A stretch of 39,459 bases of DNA, taken from contig JAJDUP010000030.1 of NCBI GenBank assembly GCA_022826565.1, positions 1-39,459 of the forward strand, written 5' to 3'. Positions 26,773 to 34,889 of this stretch are shown piece after piece. Source of the DNA: Gemmatimonadota bacterium. Its GTDB lineage: Bacteria; Gemmatimonadota; Gemmatimonadetes; Longimicrobiales; Gaopeijiaceae. The notes under the pieces were generated by a model. It saw nothing but the letters and a program-made list of their open reading frames with translations, had not been told where the DNA came from and searched no databases. Both the position numbers and the translations under genes were made by a program. Position 1 is the stretch's first letter. Every line of letters starts with the position of its first letter.

Positions 26773-29700
26773 ATGAAAGGAATCTCGAATCCGGGGTCCC
26801 GGATTCAGTCGCGCTTCGCTGCGATTCTCTGGCTCCTGGCGGTCGCACTCCCGAGTGGACCAGCCGCCGCCCAGCAGGCCATCGTCGCGGGGACCGTAGT
26901 CGACGAACAGGGGACTCCTGTCGCCAACGCCCAGGTCTACGCCGAAGAAACCGGCGCCGGGACGTTGACCAATTCGCAGGGCGCGTTTCGCCTGGCCGTG
27001 TCGCCGGGAGAAGTCACCATTCGCGTGGTGATCCTCGGGTTCCGCACCGAGACGCGAACCGTAACGGCACCCGCCGAGGGGGTGACCTTCAGCCTCGTCA
27101 CCGCGGCGATCAACCTGGACGCGCTCGTGGTCACGGGTACCGCCGGCGCAGTGGAAAGGAGGGCCGTGGGCACCGCGATCGCGACGATCAACGCCTCCGA
27201 CCAGGTCGCGCTCGCGCCGACGCCCGATGTCAGCCAGCTGATCAACGGGCGGGCTCCCGGCGTCGTGGTGACTCCCGGGACCGGAATGGTGGGGAGCGGG
27301 CCGACGATCCGCATCCGCGGCGCGTCCAGTTTTTCCCTGAACACCCAGCCGCTGATCTACGTCGACGGCGTGCGCCTCGACAACGGCGTCGGCACGGGGA
27401 TCTCGATCCAGGGCTTCGGTTCGGGCGTCATCAATCGCCTGAACGACGTCAATCCCGAGGATATCGAGAGCATCGAGATCATCAAGGGACCGGCAGCGGC
27501 CACGCTTTACGGCACCGAAGCGTCCAACGGCGTGATCCAGATCCTCACCAAGAAGGGACGATCGGGGGCGCCCGAGTGGGGAGTGACCATTCGGCAGGGC
27601 GCCAACTGGTTCCACAATGCGGAGACCCGGATCGAGCCCAACTGGGGGTTCGACCCGGTGACCGGCGAGCCCTACCAGCACAACCTCTTCGAGAGTGAGC
27701 GGGCGCTCGGGAACACGATCTTCGACACCGGCCACCTCCAGAGCTACGGCGTGAACGTGCGCGGCGGGACCGACGACGTCCGCTATTACCTCGGCGCCGA
27801 CCTCGAGAGGAACGAGGGAATCGAGCCCACCAACAGCCTTTGGCGGCTCACCACTCGCAGCAACCTCACGCTGTCCACCGACCCGCGCTACGACCTGACC
27901 GCGTCGATCGGGTACAACCAGGGCAGGACGAACCTGGCCTGCGAAGCGGGGTGCGGCGGGCGCATGTGGGCGACGATGTTCGCCCTGCCCGCCAACCGCG
28001 ACAACCGTTTCCGCGGCTTCATCAGCTATCCGCCGGAGGTCATCTCCGAGGCGTTCGACTTCTGGCAGGACACCGAGCGGTTCACCCTGAGCGTGTCCGC
28101 GAACCACCGGCCGACGTCGTGGCTCAGCCATCGTCTGAACCTGGGCCAGGACCGGGTTTTCGAGGACAACATCCAGCTCTGGGAGCGGATGGCGCCCGAA
28201 ATCGCGATCTTCTTTGGGGCCAACACGGCCCGGGGCGGCAAGTTCGTCCAGTCGCGCGATGTCGAGAACACGACCTTCGACTACAGCGCCACGGCCTCCT
28301 TCGACCTCACCAGCTCGATCCGAACCGCAACCACCGCGGGGGCGCAGTACTACCGCAGGTTCACCGAGTTCCTGGTGACCGAAGGGAACAACTTCCCCGC
28401 TCCCGGACTTACGGTGGTCGACGCCCTCGCCCAGACCTTCGGCGGCGAGGACTTCGTCGAGAACAGCACGGTCGGCCTCTTCGTGCAGGAGCGCATCGAG
28501 ATCGGCGACCGGCTCTTCCTCACCGGTGCCGTGCGTGGCGACGACAACAGCGCCTTCGGCAAGGACTACGACTTCGTGGTCTACCCCAAGGCGAGCATTT
28601 CGTGGGTGCTGAGCGACGAGGACTTCTTCAGCCTGCCGGGAGTCAGCGAATTCAAGCTGCGGTCCGCGTTCGGCATGTCGGGCCAGCAGCCGGCCGACTA
28701 CGCCGCGCTCCGGACCTTTGCCCCGATTACTGGCGGCGGCGGCATCGCGGCGGTGACCCCGCAGTTCATCGGAAACGACGCGCTCGAGCCGGAGAAGGGC
28801 TCGGAGATTGAAGTCGGCTTCGACGCGGGACTCTTCGACAGTAGGCTCGGGATCGACTTCACCTACTACAACACGCGCACCCGGGACGCGATCCTGTCCC
28901 GCAACCTGCCCCCTTCCCTGGGTTTCCCGGGCAGCCAGTTCGTGAACGCGGGCGAGATCAAGAACCAGGGATTCGAGGTGCAGGTGAACGCCGCAGCCTA
29001 CCAGTCCGATGCGATCAGCGTCGATGTGAATCTCAACGTTGCGACCAACAACAACGAGATCGTCGATCTCGGCGGGATCGACCAGGGGACGGGGTTCATC
29101 GCGGCGGGCAGCCAGCGGCGGGTCCCGGGATTCCCCGTGGCTTCCTGGTTCCGCCGCAAGGTGGTCAGCGCCACCCTGAACGGTACCGGTCCGACGGCGC
29201 GCGCGGTCGACCCGATGTGCGACGGCGGCGATCCCAACGGCAAGAAGCTGCCCGACGGCACACCGCTGGAACTGGGCGGCGCACCGGTGCCCTGCGCCAT
29301 CGCGCCGCGTCTGTACCTCGGCCATGTGACCCCCGACATGGAGGGCTCGCTGGGGGCGACCCTGACCCTGTTGGGCGAGATCCGGCTCTACGCGCTGGTG
29401 GACTGGAAGACCGGCTACACGAAGTTCGACAACAACCTCCGGGCGCGCTGCCAGGTCTTCAACCAGTGTCACGAGAACTTCTTCCCCGAACAGTATGATC
29501 CGGCTCTGATCGCCGAGATCCAGTCGGGGAGTCCGTTGAGGTCCTTCATCTTCAGCGACGGGAGCTTCGCAAAACTGCGCGAGGTCTCCGCCAGCGTGAA
29601 CCTGCCGGACCAGCTGCTCGGTCCCATCGGCGCGTCGCGCGCGACGCTGACGCTGACCGGGCGCAACCTCATGACCTGGACCAACTACTCGGGGCTGGAC

Positions 29701-29799
29701 CCCGAGGCATCCTTCGTCGAGTTCGGGTACACGCTTCTGGAGCAGGACAACACACCCCAGCTCAATCAGTTCACCGCGACGCTGAACCTGTCGTTCTGA
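26773..29799 (+). CDS. susC: SusC/RagA-type TonB-linked outer-membrane transporter
   Basis: A 1008-residue transporter. An ideal ribosome binding site (AAGGAGG) precedes the ATG at 26773. After the Sec signal (ILWLLAVALPSGPAAAQ) comes the SusC-specific carboxypeptidase-regulatory domain (AGTVVDEQGTPVANAQVYAEETGAGTLTNSQGAFRL), then the LDALVVTGTAG linker and plug: DVSQLINGRAPGVVVTPGTG, IRIRGASSFSLNTQPLIYVDGVRLDN and the hallmark NPEDIESIEIIKGPAAATLYGTEASNGVIQILTKKG. The barrel ends with TATLNLSF. SusC forms the channel under the SusD lid and uses TonB energy to import large or complex ligands such as glycans or peptides. Genes of this type in Gemmatimonadota are numerous and rarely have known ligands. 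Confidence 0.95.
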   Translation: MKGISNPGSRIQSRFAAILWLLAVALPSGPAAAQQAIVAGTVVDEQGTPVANAQVYAEETGAGTLTNSQGAFRLAVSPGEVTIRVVILGFRTETRTVTAPAEGVTFSLVTAAINLDALVVTGTAGAVERRAVGTAIATINASDQVALAPTPDVSQLINGRAPGVVVTPGTGMVGSGPTIRIRGASSFSLNTQPLIYVDGVRLDNGVGTGISIQGFGSGVINRLNDVNPEDIESIEIIKGPAAATLYGTEASNGVIQILTKKGRSGAPEWGVTIRQGANWFHNAETRIEPNWGFDPVTGEPYQHNLFESERALGNTIFDTGHLQSYGVNVRGGTDDVRYYLGADLERNEGIEPTNSLWRLTTRSNLTLSTDPRYDLTASIGYNQGRTNLACEAGCGGRMWATMFALPANRDNRFRGFISYPPEVISEAFDFWQDTERFTLSVSANHRPTSWLSHRLNLGQDRVFEDNIQLWERMAPEIAIFFGANTARGGKFVQSRDVENTTFDYSATASFDLTSSIRTATTAGAQYYRRFTEFLVTEGNNFPAPGLTVVDALAQTFGGEDFVENSTVGLFVQERIEIGDRLFLTGAVRGDDNSAFGKDYDFVVYPKASISWVLSDEDFFSLPGVSEFKLRSAFGMSGQQPADYAALRTFAPITGGGGIAAVTPQFIGNDALEPEKGSEIEVGFDAGLFDSRLGIDFTYYNTRTRDAILSRNLPPSLGFPGSQFVNAGEIKNQGFEVQVNAAAYQSDAISVDVNLNVATNNNEIVDLGGIDQGTGFIAAGSQRRVPGFPVASWFRRKVVSATLNGTGPTARAVDPMCDGGDPNGKKLPDGTPLELGGAPVPCAIAPRLYLGHVTPDMEGSLGATLTLLGEIRLYALVDWKTGYTKFDNNLRARCQVFNQCHENFFPEQYDPALIAEIQSGSPLRSFIFSDGSFAKLREVSASVNLPDQLLGPIGASRATLTLTGRNLMTWTNYSGLDPEASFVEFGYTLLEQDNTPQLNQFTATLNLSF

Positions 29800-29818
29800 G
29801 ACCGGGAGGATGAGAACA

Positions 29819-31108
29819 ATGACATACGGAATCAATCGACCGGTCCACTACAGCAGCAGACCGGAGCATCGCGGATCCCTGCGGCGTTGGCTCTTCGCCG
29901 CCTTGCTGGTGGGGGCGATCCCGCTGGCCGGGTGTGACTCCCTGCTGGAGATCGACGCTCCCAGCCGCGTCCGGGCCGACGACCTGGCAAACCCCGACAA
30001 CGCGCCGCTTCTGGTTTCGAGCGCTGTTGCCGACTTCGAGTGCGCCTTCGCTGAGTGGGTCGCGGCAGGCGGCCTGATGGGGAACGAGCTCGTCGACGGG
30101 CAGCTGGCGGCCCGCATGTGGCCGTACGACCGCCGCAGTTTCGAAGAGTCGGGCGGCATCTACGCCAGCTTCACCTGTGCGGACGCGGATCCGGGCGTCT
30201 ATACGACCCTTTCGACCGCGCGCTGGGCCGCGGACAACGCGCTCGGCGTCTCCCAGGAGGTCGGGGACGCGGAGCTCATGGCCACTTCGGCGGCCTACTC
30301 CGGGTACGCCCACCTGCTTCTGGGCGAGGCCATGTGCACTGCCGCGGTGGATGGCGGACCCGAGCTCACTTCCCAGCAGATGTTCGGGCTGGCGGAGGAG
30401 AAGTTCAGCATGGCAGCGAGCGGCGGCGGGCCCGCGGACATCACCAACATGGCGATCGTCGGCCGTGCACGCGCTCGCCTGAACCAGGGCAACCTCTCGG
30501 GCGCCGCATCGGACGCCGCACAGGTGCCGGCAGGGTTCGTCCGCAACGCCCGCTTCAGCCCCGCGTCGTTCCGCTCCTCCAACCGCATCTGGACGCTGAA
30601 CAACCGCGACGAGCGGATGAGCGTCGAGAGCGTCTACTGGGACCTCGAATACATGGGGGTTCCCGATCCGCGGGTGCCGGTCGTCAACCAGGGGCGTACG
30701 GCCGCCTCGGACGACCTGACGCCGCTGTGGACCCAGCAGAAATACCCCGTGCAGGACAGCCCCATGCCGATCGCGCGCTACGCCGAGGCGCAGCTCATCA
30801 TGGCCGAGGCCGCGGGCGGACAGATGGCGGTGGACATCATCAACGAACTGCACGCCGCTGCCGGGTTGCCGGCGTTCCCGGGAGGAAGCGACGCCGAAAT
30901 CCGGGAACAGCTGATCGAGGAGCGCGACCGCGAACTGTTCCTGGAGGGCCAGCACTTCTACACCAAGATCCGGCTGAGCCTGCCCTTCACGCCCGCAACC
31001 GGCGTGGTGTTCCAGGAGGGATCAGGCCCCAAGGGCGGCTTCTACGGCAACACGACCTGTCTGCCGCTGCCGCTGCTGGAGAGGAACAACAACCCGAATA
31101 TTCCGTAG
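29819..31108 (+). CDS. susD: SusD/RagB-type outer-membrane lipoprotein
   Basis: A 429-residue SusD-family lipoprotein whose role is ligand capture over the SusC channel. The lipobox is PLAGC after a hydrophobic run (LFAALLVGAI), followed by the usual DSLLEIDAPSRV. The C-terminal SusD pattern is clear: PIARYAEAQLIMAEAAGG, NELHAAAGLPAF, LIEERDRELFLEGQHFYTKIR and LPLPLLERNNNPNI. The N-terminal TPR-like part appears short compared with the 500-600 residues of Bacteroidetes SusD, as is usual in this lineage. An ATG at 29810 is in frame, but the GGGAGG before it lies too close, so the ATG at 29819 is preferred. It follows susC after 19 bases. Confidence 0.93.
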   Translation: MTYGINRPVHYSSRPEHRGSLRRWLFAALLVGAIPLAGCDSLLEIDAPSRVRADDLANPDNAPLLVSSAVADFECAFAEWVAAGGLMGNELVDGQLAARMWPYDRRSFEESGGIYASFTCADADPGVYTTLSTARWAADNALGVSQEVGDAELMATSAAYSGYAHLLLGEAMCTAAVDGGPELTSQQMFGLAEEKFSMAASGGGPADITNMAIVGRARARLNQGNLSGAASDAAQVPAGFVRNARFSPASFRSSNRIWTLNNRDERMSVESVYWDLEYMGVPDPRVPVVNQGRTAASDDLTPLWTQQKYPVQDSPMPIARYAEAQLIMAEAAGGQMAVDIINELHAAAGLPAFPGGSDAEIREQLIEERDRELFLEGQHFYTKIRLSLPFTPATGVVFQEGSGPKGGFYGNTTCLPLPLLERNNNPNIP

Positions 31109-31176
31109 GCGGATTCACCGGGCCGGAGTCCCGCCTCGGTTGGGGTGGGGCTCCGGCTACGGCCGAGTCCCAGAAT

Positions 31177-31215
31177 TGTAAACGCCGCTTTACATTCTGT
31201 AAACTAATGCTTACA
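31177..31215 (+). promoter_or_regulatory. tandem 18-bp dyads in a convergent gap (copy 2)
   Basis: Box one TGTAAACGCCGCTTTACA (31177-31194) is a perfect 6-base-arm inverted repeat; after TTC comes box two TGTAAACTAATGCTTACA (31198-31215). Centres are 21 bp apart, the same geometry as at 12683-12721. It lies between the end of susD (plus) and the end of the haem receptor (minus), so neither gene can be driven by it in the usual way. It could serve as an operator for an unseen transcript, a weak two-way terminator, or a site for a chromosome-organising protein. Confidence 0.5.
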
Positions 31216-31220
31216 TGGCG

Positions 31221-33368
31221 TCAGTTGGCAAACAGTTCCCTGACCGCGACGCTGACGCGGAACCTCCGCTCGATCAGACCATGCCAACCACCGGGGCGGG
31301 CATCGAAGACGTTGTCGACGCCGGCGATCACTTCGAGATTGCGCCATACATCGCCAGACACCTGCAGGTCGACCGCAGTGAAACGCTCCTCGACGCCGGT
31401 TTGCGTGACCGGTCCGCCCCGGCCGGCCCCCAGGACTGGAGCTTCGCCGGTGTAGTGGGCGGTTACGTCGAACCGCATGGCCGTCGGGATCGTCACCATC
31501 CAGGACCCGCGCACGCGGGCCGAGTGCTTCGGGCGCCGGTCAAGCGGGGTGTCCAGGTCCGGTGAGCGGGCATCGAGGTAGGCGTATCCGGCTGCGATGT
31601 CGGCCACGCTCGAAACTGCCCGAAGGTTCACCTCCACGCCGCGCGTCGTAACGTCCGACACGTTGCGCGGCGAATAGATCAGGAGCCCGCTGGGGGTGTT
31701 TCCCACGAACCCGGGCTCGATCAGGTCGGCGACCCGATTGGAATAGGCTTCGACATCGACCCGCACCTGCGGACGCGGGCTCCACTCCACCCCGCCGGAG
31801 ACGTTCCACGAGCTCTCCGGCAGGAGGTCCGGGAAGCCGTGGAGGACGTATCCCCCGCCCAGATTCACGAACTGCCAGGTCAGTTCCTTGAACGACGGGG
31901 CCCGGAAGCCGCGCGCAACCGTGCCCCGCACTCGAAGCCGGTCACCGACGGCACGCGTCAGCCCCACGGTCGGCGACAGGTTCGAACCCCAGCGGCTGTT
32001 CCAGCTGAGGCGCGCCCCACCGGTGAGGATCAACGCGCCGAAACGCCACGCGTCCTGCGCGAAGAGGGCGGCCTGGCCGTCCCCCACACGTTCCTCGATC
32101 AGCTTGTTCGGCGATCGAATCGTCCGGCGCAGACCCTCGATCCCGATGTCGAGTTCGTGCTGTCCGAGCGTAGCGGAATACCGGGTGACGAGGCGACCCT
32201 CGCGCTCCCATTGGGTCTCGTCCCGTTCGCTGACGATCGGTGCATCGCCGCGCGCGCTGCGGTACAGATGGTCGTAGTCCTGGACGAACGCGGTGGTCGT
32301 CCATTCGCCCGGGCCGGCGGGTCTCCGTGTCTCCAGCCAGCCCGAGATTCCCGTGTTGTCGTTGAACCCCGAGAAGCCGCCGCCGACCGGCCAGCGCTGC
32401 CGCTCCCGCAGCAGGTTCAGGCCGCCGCCGAGATCCCAGGAGTCGTTCGCGTCGAAGCGCCAGTCCGACCGGAGATCCCACACCCGCGCGAACCCCTCGT
32501 CGCTGGCTGCGATCAGGCCCGGCATCTGGTCCTCCTGCCGCCAGGCCCCGGTCGCACGGTAGCGGAGCCGCCCGCCCCCGCTCACTGTCAGGTCCGCCTG
32601 GCGGCGTCCCGCTCCCCCCGAAAGGGCCCGTCCGTCGATCCGGAATCCATCCGACGGGGCGCGGGTGATGACGTTCACCACGCCCCCCAGTGCGTCCGAG
32701 CCGTACAGCGATGACAGGGGGCCCTTCACCACCTCGACGCGCTCCACCCCTGCGAGCGAGATCCGGCTCAGGTCCCGGTTCTCGATCAGCGCGCCCGGTG
32801 CCGGCTTGCCGTCGAGAAGCACGAGAACCCGCGACCCCCCGATGCCCCTGATGAGGAGATTCGACCCCGTGGGCACGCCCGCCGTCACCTGCACCCCGGG
32901 CAGTTCCCCCAGCAGGCGGTCCACGGACGGGGCGCCGGCCGCACGGATCGCGGTGGCCTCGACGGTCTGGATCGGTACCGCCACCTCGGAGCGGCGGCGC
33001 GGCCGTCCACCTGCGGTCACTACAATGCCGTCGAGCGCGAGAGGGTCGCGTTCGAGTCCGATGCGCCAGTTGGCCCGCTCGGCATCGCGCCACGCCACCG
33101 AGCGCACCCTGTATCCGAGCGCCGACACCACGAGGGTGCCTTGCGGCCTCCAAGACGGCGGGGCCTCAAACAGGCCGCGCGAATCGGTGAATGTCTCGCC
33201 GTCCGCCGCCTCGGCACCGGCTCCCCCCGACCATGCCACCCGTGCCCCCGCGATGGCCACACCGGACGCCTGGTCATGGACGCGTCCCTGTTGCTGCGCG
33301 GCCGCCGATGCCGCCCACAGGACACCGGCGAGCGCCAGTGCGGCAACGCGGCCCGGCGAAGCAGTCAT
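31221..33368 (-). CDS. hmuR: HmuR-like TonB-dependent haem receptor
   Basis: A 715-residue outer-membrane receptor, probably for haem. After a signal (ALALAGVLWAASAAAQ) there is a small regulatory-like domain and then a plug: VDRLLGELPGVQVTAGVPTGSNLLIRGIGGSRVLVLLDGKP and ISLAGVERVEVVKGPLSSLYGSDALGGVVNVITR. In the barrel the FRAP box (GFRAPSFKEL, near residue 487) is followed by a histidine (YVLHG, near 510) and a PDL box, which is the arrangement of haem receptors where that histidine binds haem. The start was set at the ATG at 33368, 23 bases after the HmuY stop; further residues in this frame upstream are antisense-frame shadow of the HmuY gene. The C-terminus ends ELFAN, two residues past the usual terminal aromatic. 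Confidence 0.9.
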   Translation of the reverse strand: MTASPGRVAALALAGVLWAASAAAQQQGRVHDQASGVAIAGARVAWSGGAGAEAADGETFTDSRGLFEAPPSWRPQGTLVVSALGYRVRSVAWRDAERANWRIGLERDPLALDGIVVTAGGRPRRRSEVAVPIQTVEATAIRAAGAPSVDRLLGELPGVQVTAGVPTGSNLLIRGIGGSRVLVLLDGKPAPGALIENRDLSRISLAGVERVEVVKGPLSSLYGSDALGGVVNVITRAPSDGFRIDGRALSGGAGRRQADLTVSGGGRLRYRATGAWRQEDQMPGLIAASDEGFARVWDLRSDWRFDANDSWDLGGGLNLLRERQRWPVGGGFSGFNDNTGISGWLETRRPAGPGEWTTTAFVQDYDHLYRSARGDAPIVSERDETQWEREGRLVTRYSATLGQHELDIGIEGLRRTIRSPNKLIEERVGDGQAALFAQDAWRFGALILTGGARLSWNSRWGSNLSPTVGLTRAVGDRLRVRGTVARGFRAPSFKELTWQFVNLGGGYVLHGFPDLLPESSWNVSGGVEWSPRPQVRVDVEAYSNRVADLIEPGFVGNTPSGLLIYSPRNVSDVTTRGVEVNLRAVSSVADIAAGYAYLDARSPDLDTPLDRRPKHSARVRGSWMVTIPTAMRFDVTAHYTGEAPVLGAGRGGPVTQTGVEERFTAVDLQVSGDVWRNLEVIAGVDNVFDARPGGWHGLIERRFRVSVAVRELFAN

Positions 33369-33391
33369 CTCGTTTGACGTTGCCAGGGGAG

Positions 33392-34465
33392 TTACCTCAG
33401 CCGCTGATACCTCAGCGTCGGATGTCCGGAGTTGCCGCCTGCGTCGTAGTAGTCGGTGATCTGCACCTTGTAGACCTGCTCGCCGGCCTGCACCAGGAAG
33501 ACGTTGTAGGTCGGCCACATGCGGCTGTTCTCCTGGATATCGTACCAGAAGAAGCCGCTGGCGTCGTCCACCGTGGCCGGGAAGGCGCCGCTGACGGTCG
33601 ACAGGAAGGCTCCGTACTCGGGCGCGTCGCCGGCCTGCGACAGGGCAGTGAAGTCCTCCGTGACATCGAGGGGGAAGGTGCCGGCTCCGCAGTCGGCGTT
33701 CACCTCGATAGACAGGCCGGGCGTCACGGCGAGGTCCCATGCGCATCCGGCCGGACTCATCGCGGGACCGTCGGCAAGGCTGAAGAACACCGGACCGCGC
33801 CGCAGGTCGGCGGACAGGGTCTCCGCGCCGCCGAGCGTGCCGCCCGGGGCGTGTCTGCGGAACTCGAATGTCGCGCCGACGGGCCGCTCTCCTTCCATCT
33901 CCAGGGCGGTGACTCGAAAGATGCCGAACCCGCGCCCGGACGACTCCCGCAGCTTCCATGCAGCCCCGGGATTGGCGACGAGGCCGCCCGAGCGGAAGTC
34001 GAACCGGAACCAGGAGGCACCGGGGTCGGGCGCCAGTCCGTCCACCATGAAGGAGGACGAGGTGGGGATGTGGGCATCGGTCACGGCCTGAAACGCGGCG
34101 ATTCCGTCCTGCTCCGTCATGGCCGTGACTTCGTCGGCGGACATGTTCGCGTTGTTGCCGAGGTTCAGTCCCGACACCGACCCGGGCCCCGCCACACCCC
34201 CGTTCAGGCGGATGGAAAAGCGCCGGAACGCCATGTGCCAATCGGTGGAGGTGTCCGGATCCGAAGGTGTGACGATGGCCCCGTCATCGAGGTTCACGTA
34301 TGCGGGGGCGATCGGGGAGGAGGCGTCGATGGCGATCATGCCCTCCTCGAAAACCAATTCGGGAGCGGTGGCCTCGGATTCGCAGGCGACGAAGACGACC
34401 AGGATTGCATGTATTGCGGCAGCGAAGGCGACGCGCCGGGCACGGCACGTACGGGTGGTTTGCAT
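33392..34465 (-). CDS. hmuY: HmuY-family haem-binding lipoprotein
   Basis: A 357-residue lipoprotein of the HmuY family. The signal (VAFAAAIHAILVVFVAC) ends in Cys28. The family block DTSTDWHMAFRRFSIRLNGG (71-90) is diagnostic. HmuY proteins capture haem from host or environmental haemoproteins and pass it to HmuR; in Porphyromonas two histidines hold the iron, and which residues do so here cannot be told from sequence alone. The gene immediately precedes the receptor, the standard order. An AGGGA lies upstream of the ATG at 34465. The frame stays open to 34723, but those residues have no signal-peptide character. Confidence 0.88.
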   Translation of the reverse strand: MQTTRTCRARRVAFAAAIHAILVVFVACESEATAPELVFEEGMIAIDASSPIAPAYVNLDDGAIVTPSDPDTSTDWHMAFRRFSIRLNGGVAGPGSVSGLNLGNNANMSADEVTAMTEQDGIAAFQAVTDAHIPTSSSFMVDGLAPDPGASWFRFDFRSGGLVANPGAAWKLRESSGRGFGIFRVTALEMEGERPVGATFEFRRHAPGGTLGGAETLSADLRRGPVFFSLADGPAMSPAGCAWDLAVTPGLSIEVNADCGAGTFPLDVTEDFTALSQAGDAPEYGAFLSTVSGAFPATVDDASGFFWYDIQENSRMWPTYNVFLVQAGEQVYKVQITDYYDAGGNSGHPTLRYQRLR

Positions 34466-34889
34466 CGGGGTGTTCCCTTTCAGGATGGATTTGCCCGCCC
34501 GGGGATCGAGGCGGAGTTGGAGTTCTGGGTCATTGCCGGGTTGCACGGCCCCAGCGGAGACGGCAGGCCTGCGGCGCAGAAGATTGCGGTCGCTCTGCCG
34601 CTGATCCATTGGGTGACGAGTTCGTGCGGCAGAAGCCCGTCCGTGCCCACGTATTCTAATCCTTCGAGGACCATGGCATACGGGCCGACCCGAATACGCG
34701 GCAGGGCATGACGACGACTGCACATGTCAGGTGCGGTCTCCGGCCGAACCGCATCAATCCGGCGATTTCGACATCTGAAACCGCTCCCGTCGGGTCCTTC
34801 GCCTTCAGCGGTACGCCGCACCGCCCCGCGCGCCGCCCGAGCCACGTAGATTACCGATGACCTGCAACTCAATGAGCGGAGGCGCCCAC
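34466..34889. other. divergent intergenic region between hmuY and the D-2-hydroxyacid dehydrogenase
   Basis: About 420 bases separating two divergent genes, so both promoters should lie here. A TAGAAT near 34655 on the minus strand is a possible -10 for hmuY but lacks a good -35. An open minus-strand frame of 64 codons runs from the ATG at 34674 to 34480; its predicted product, rich in Asn and Ser at the end, has no recognisable family and is treated under findings. I see no Fur-like box by eye. Confidence 0.35.

Noticed and set aside
26620..29835. A minus-strand open frame of more than 1000 codons opposite susC
   Set aside because: It is an antisense shadow of the well-supported susC gene, kept open by GC-rich codon bias; its product has no family pattern.
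31177..31215. Calling the tandem dyads TyrR boxes or PadR sites
   Set aside because: The half-sites resemble published boxes, but no such regulator is in the window and the genes are not aromatic-amino-acid or phenolic-acid genes, so only the geometry is reported.
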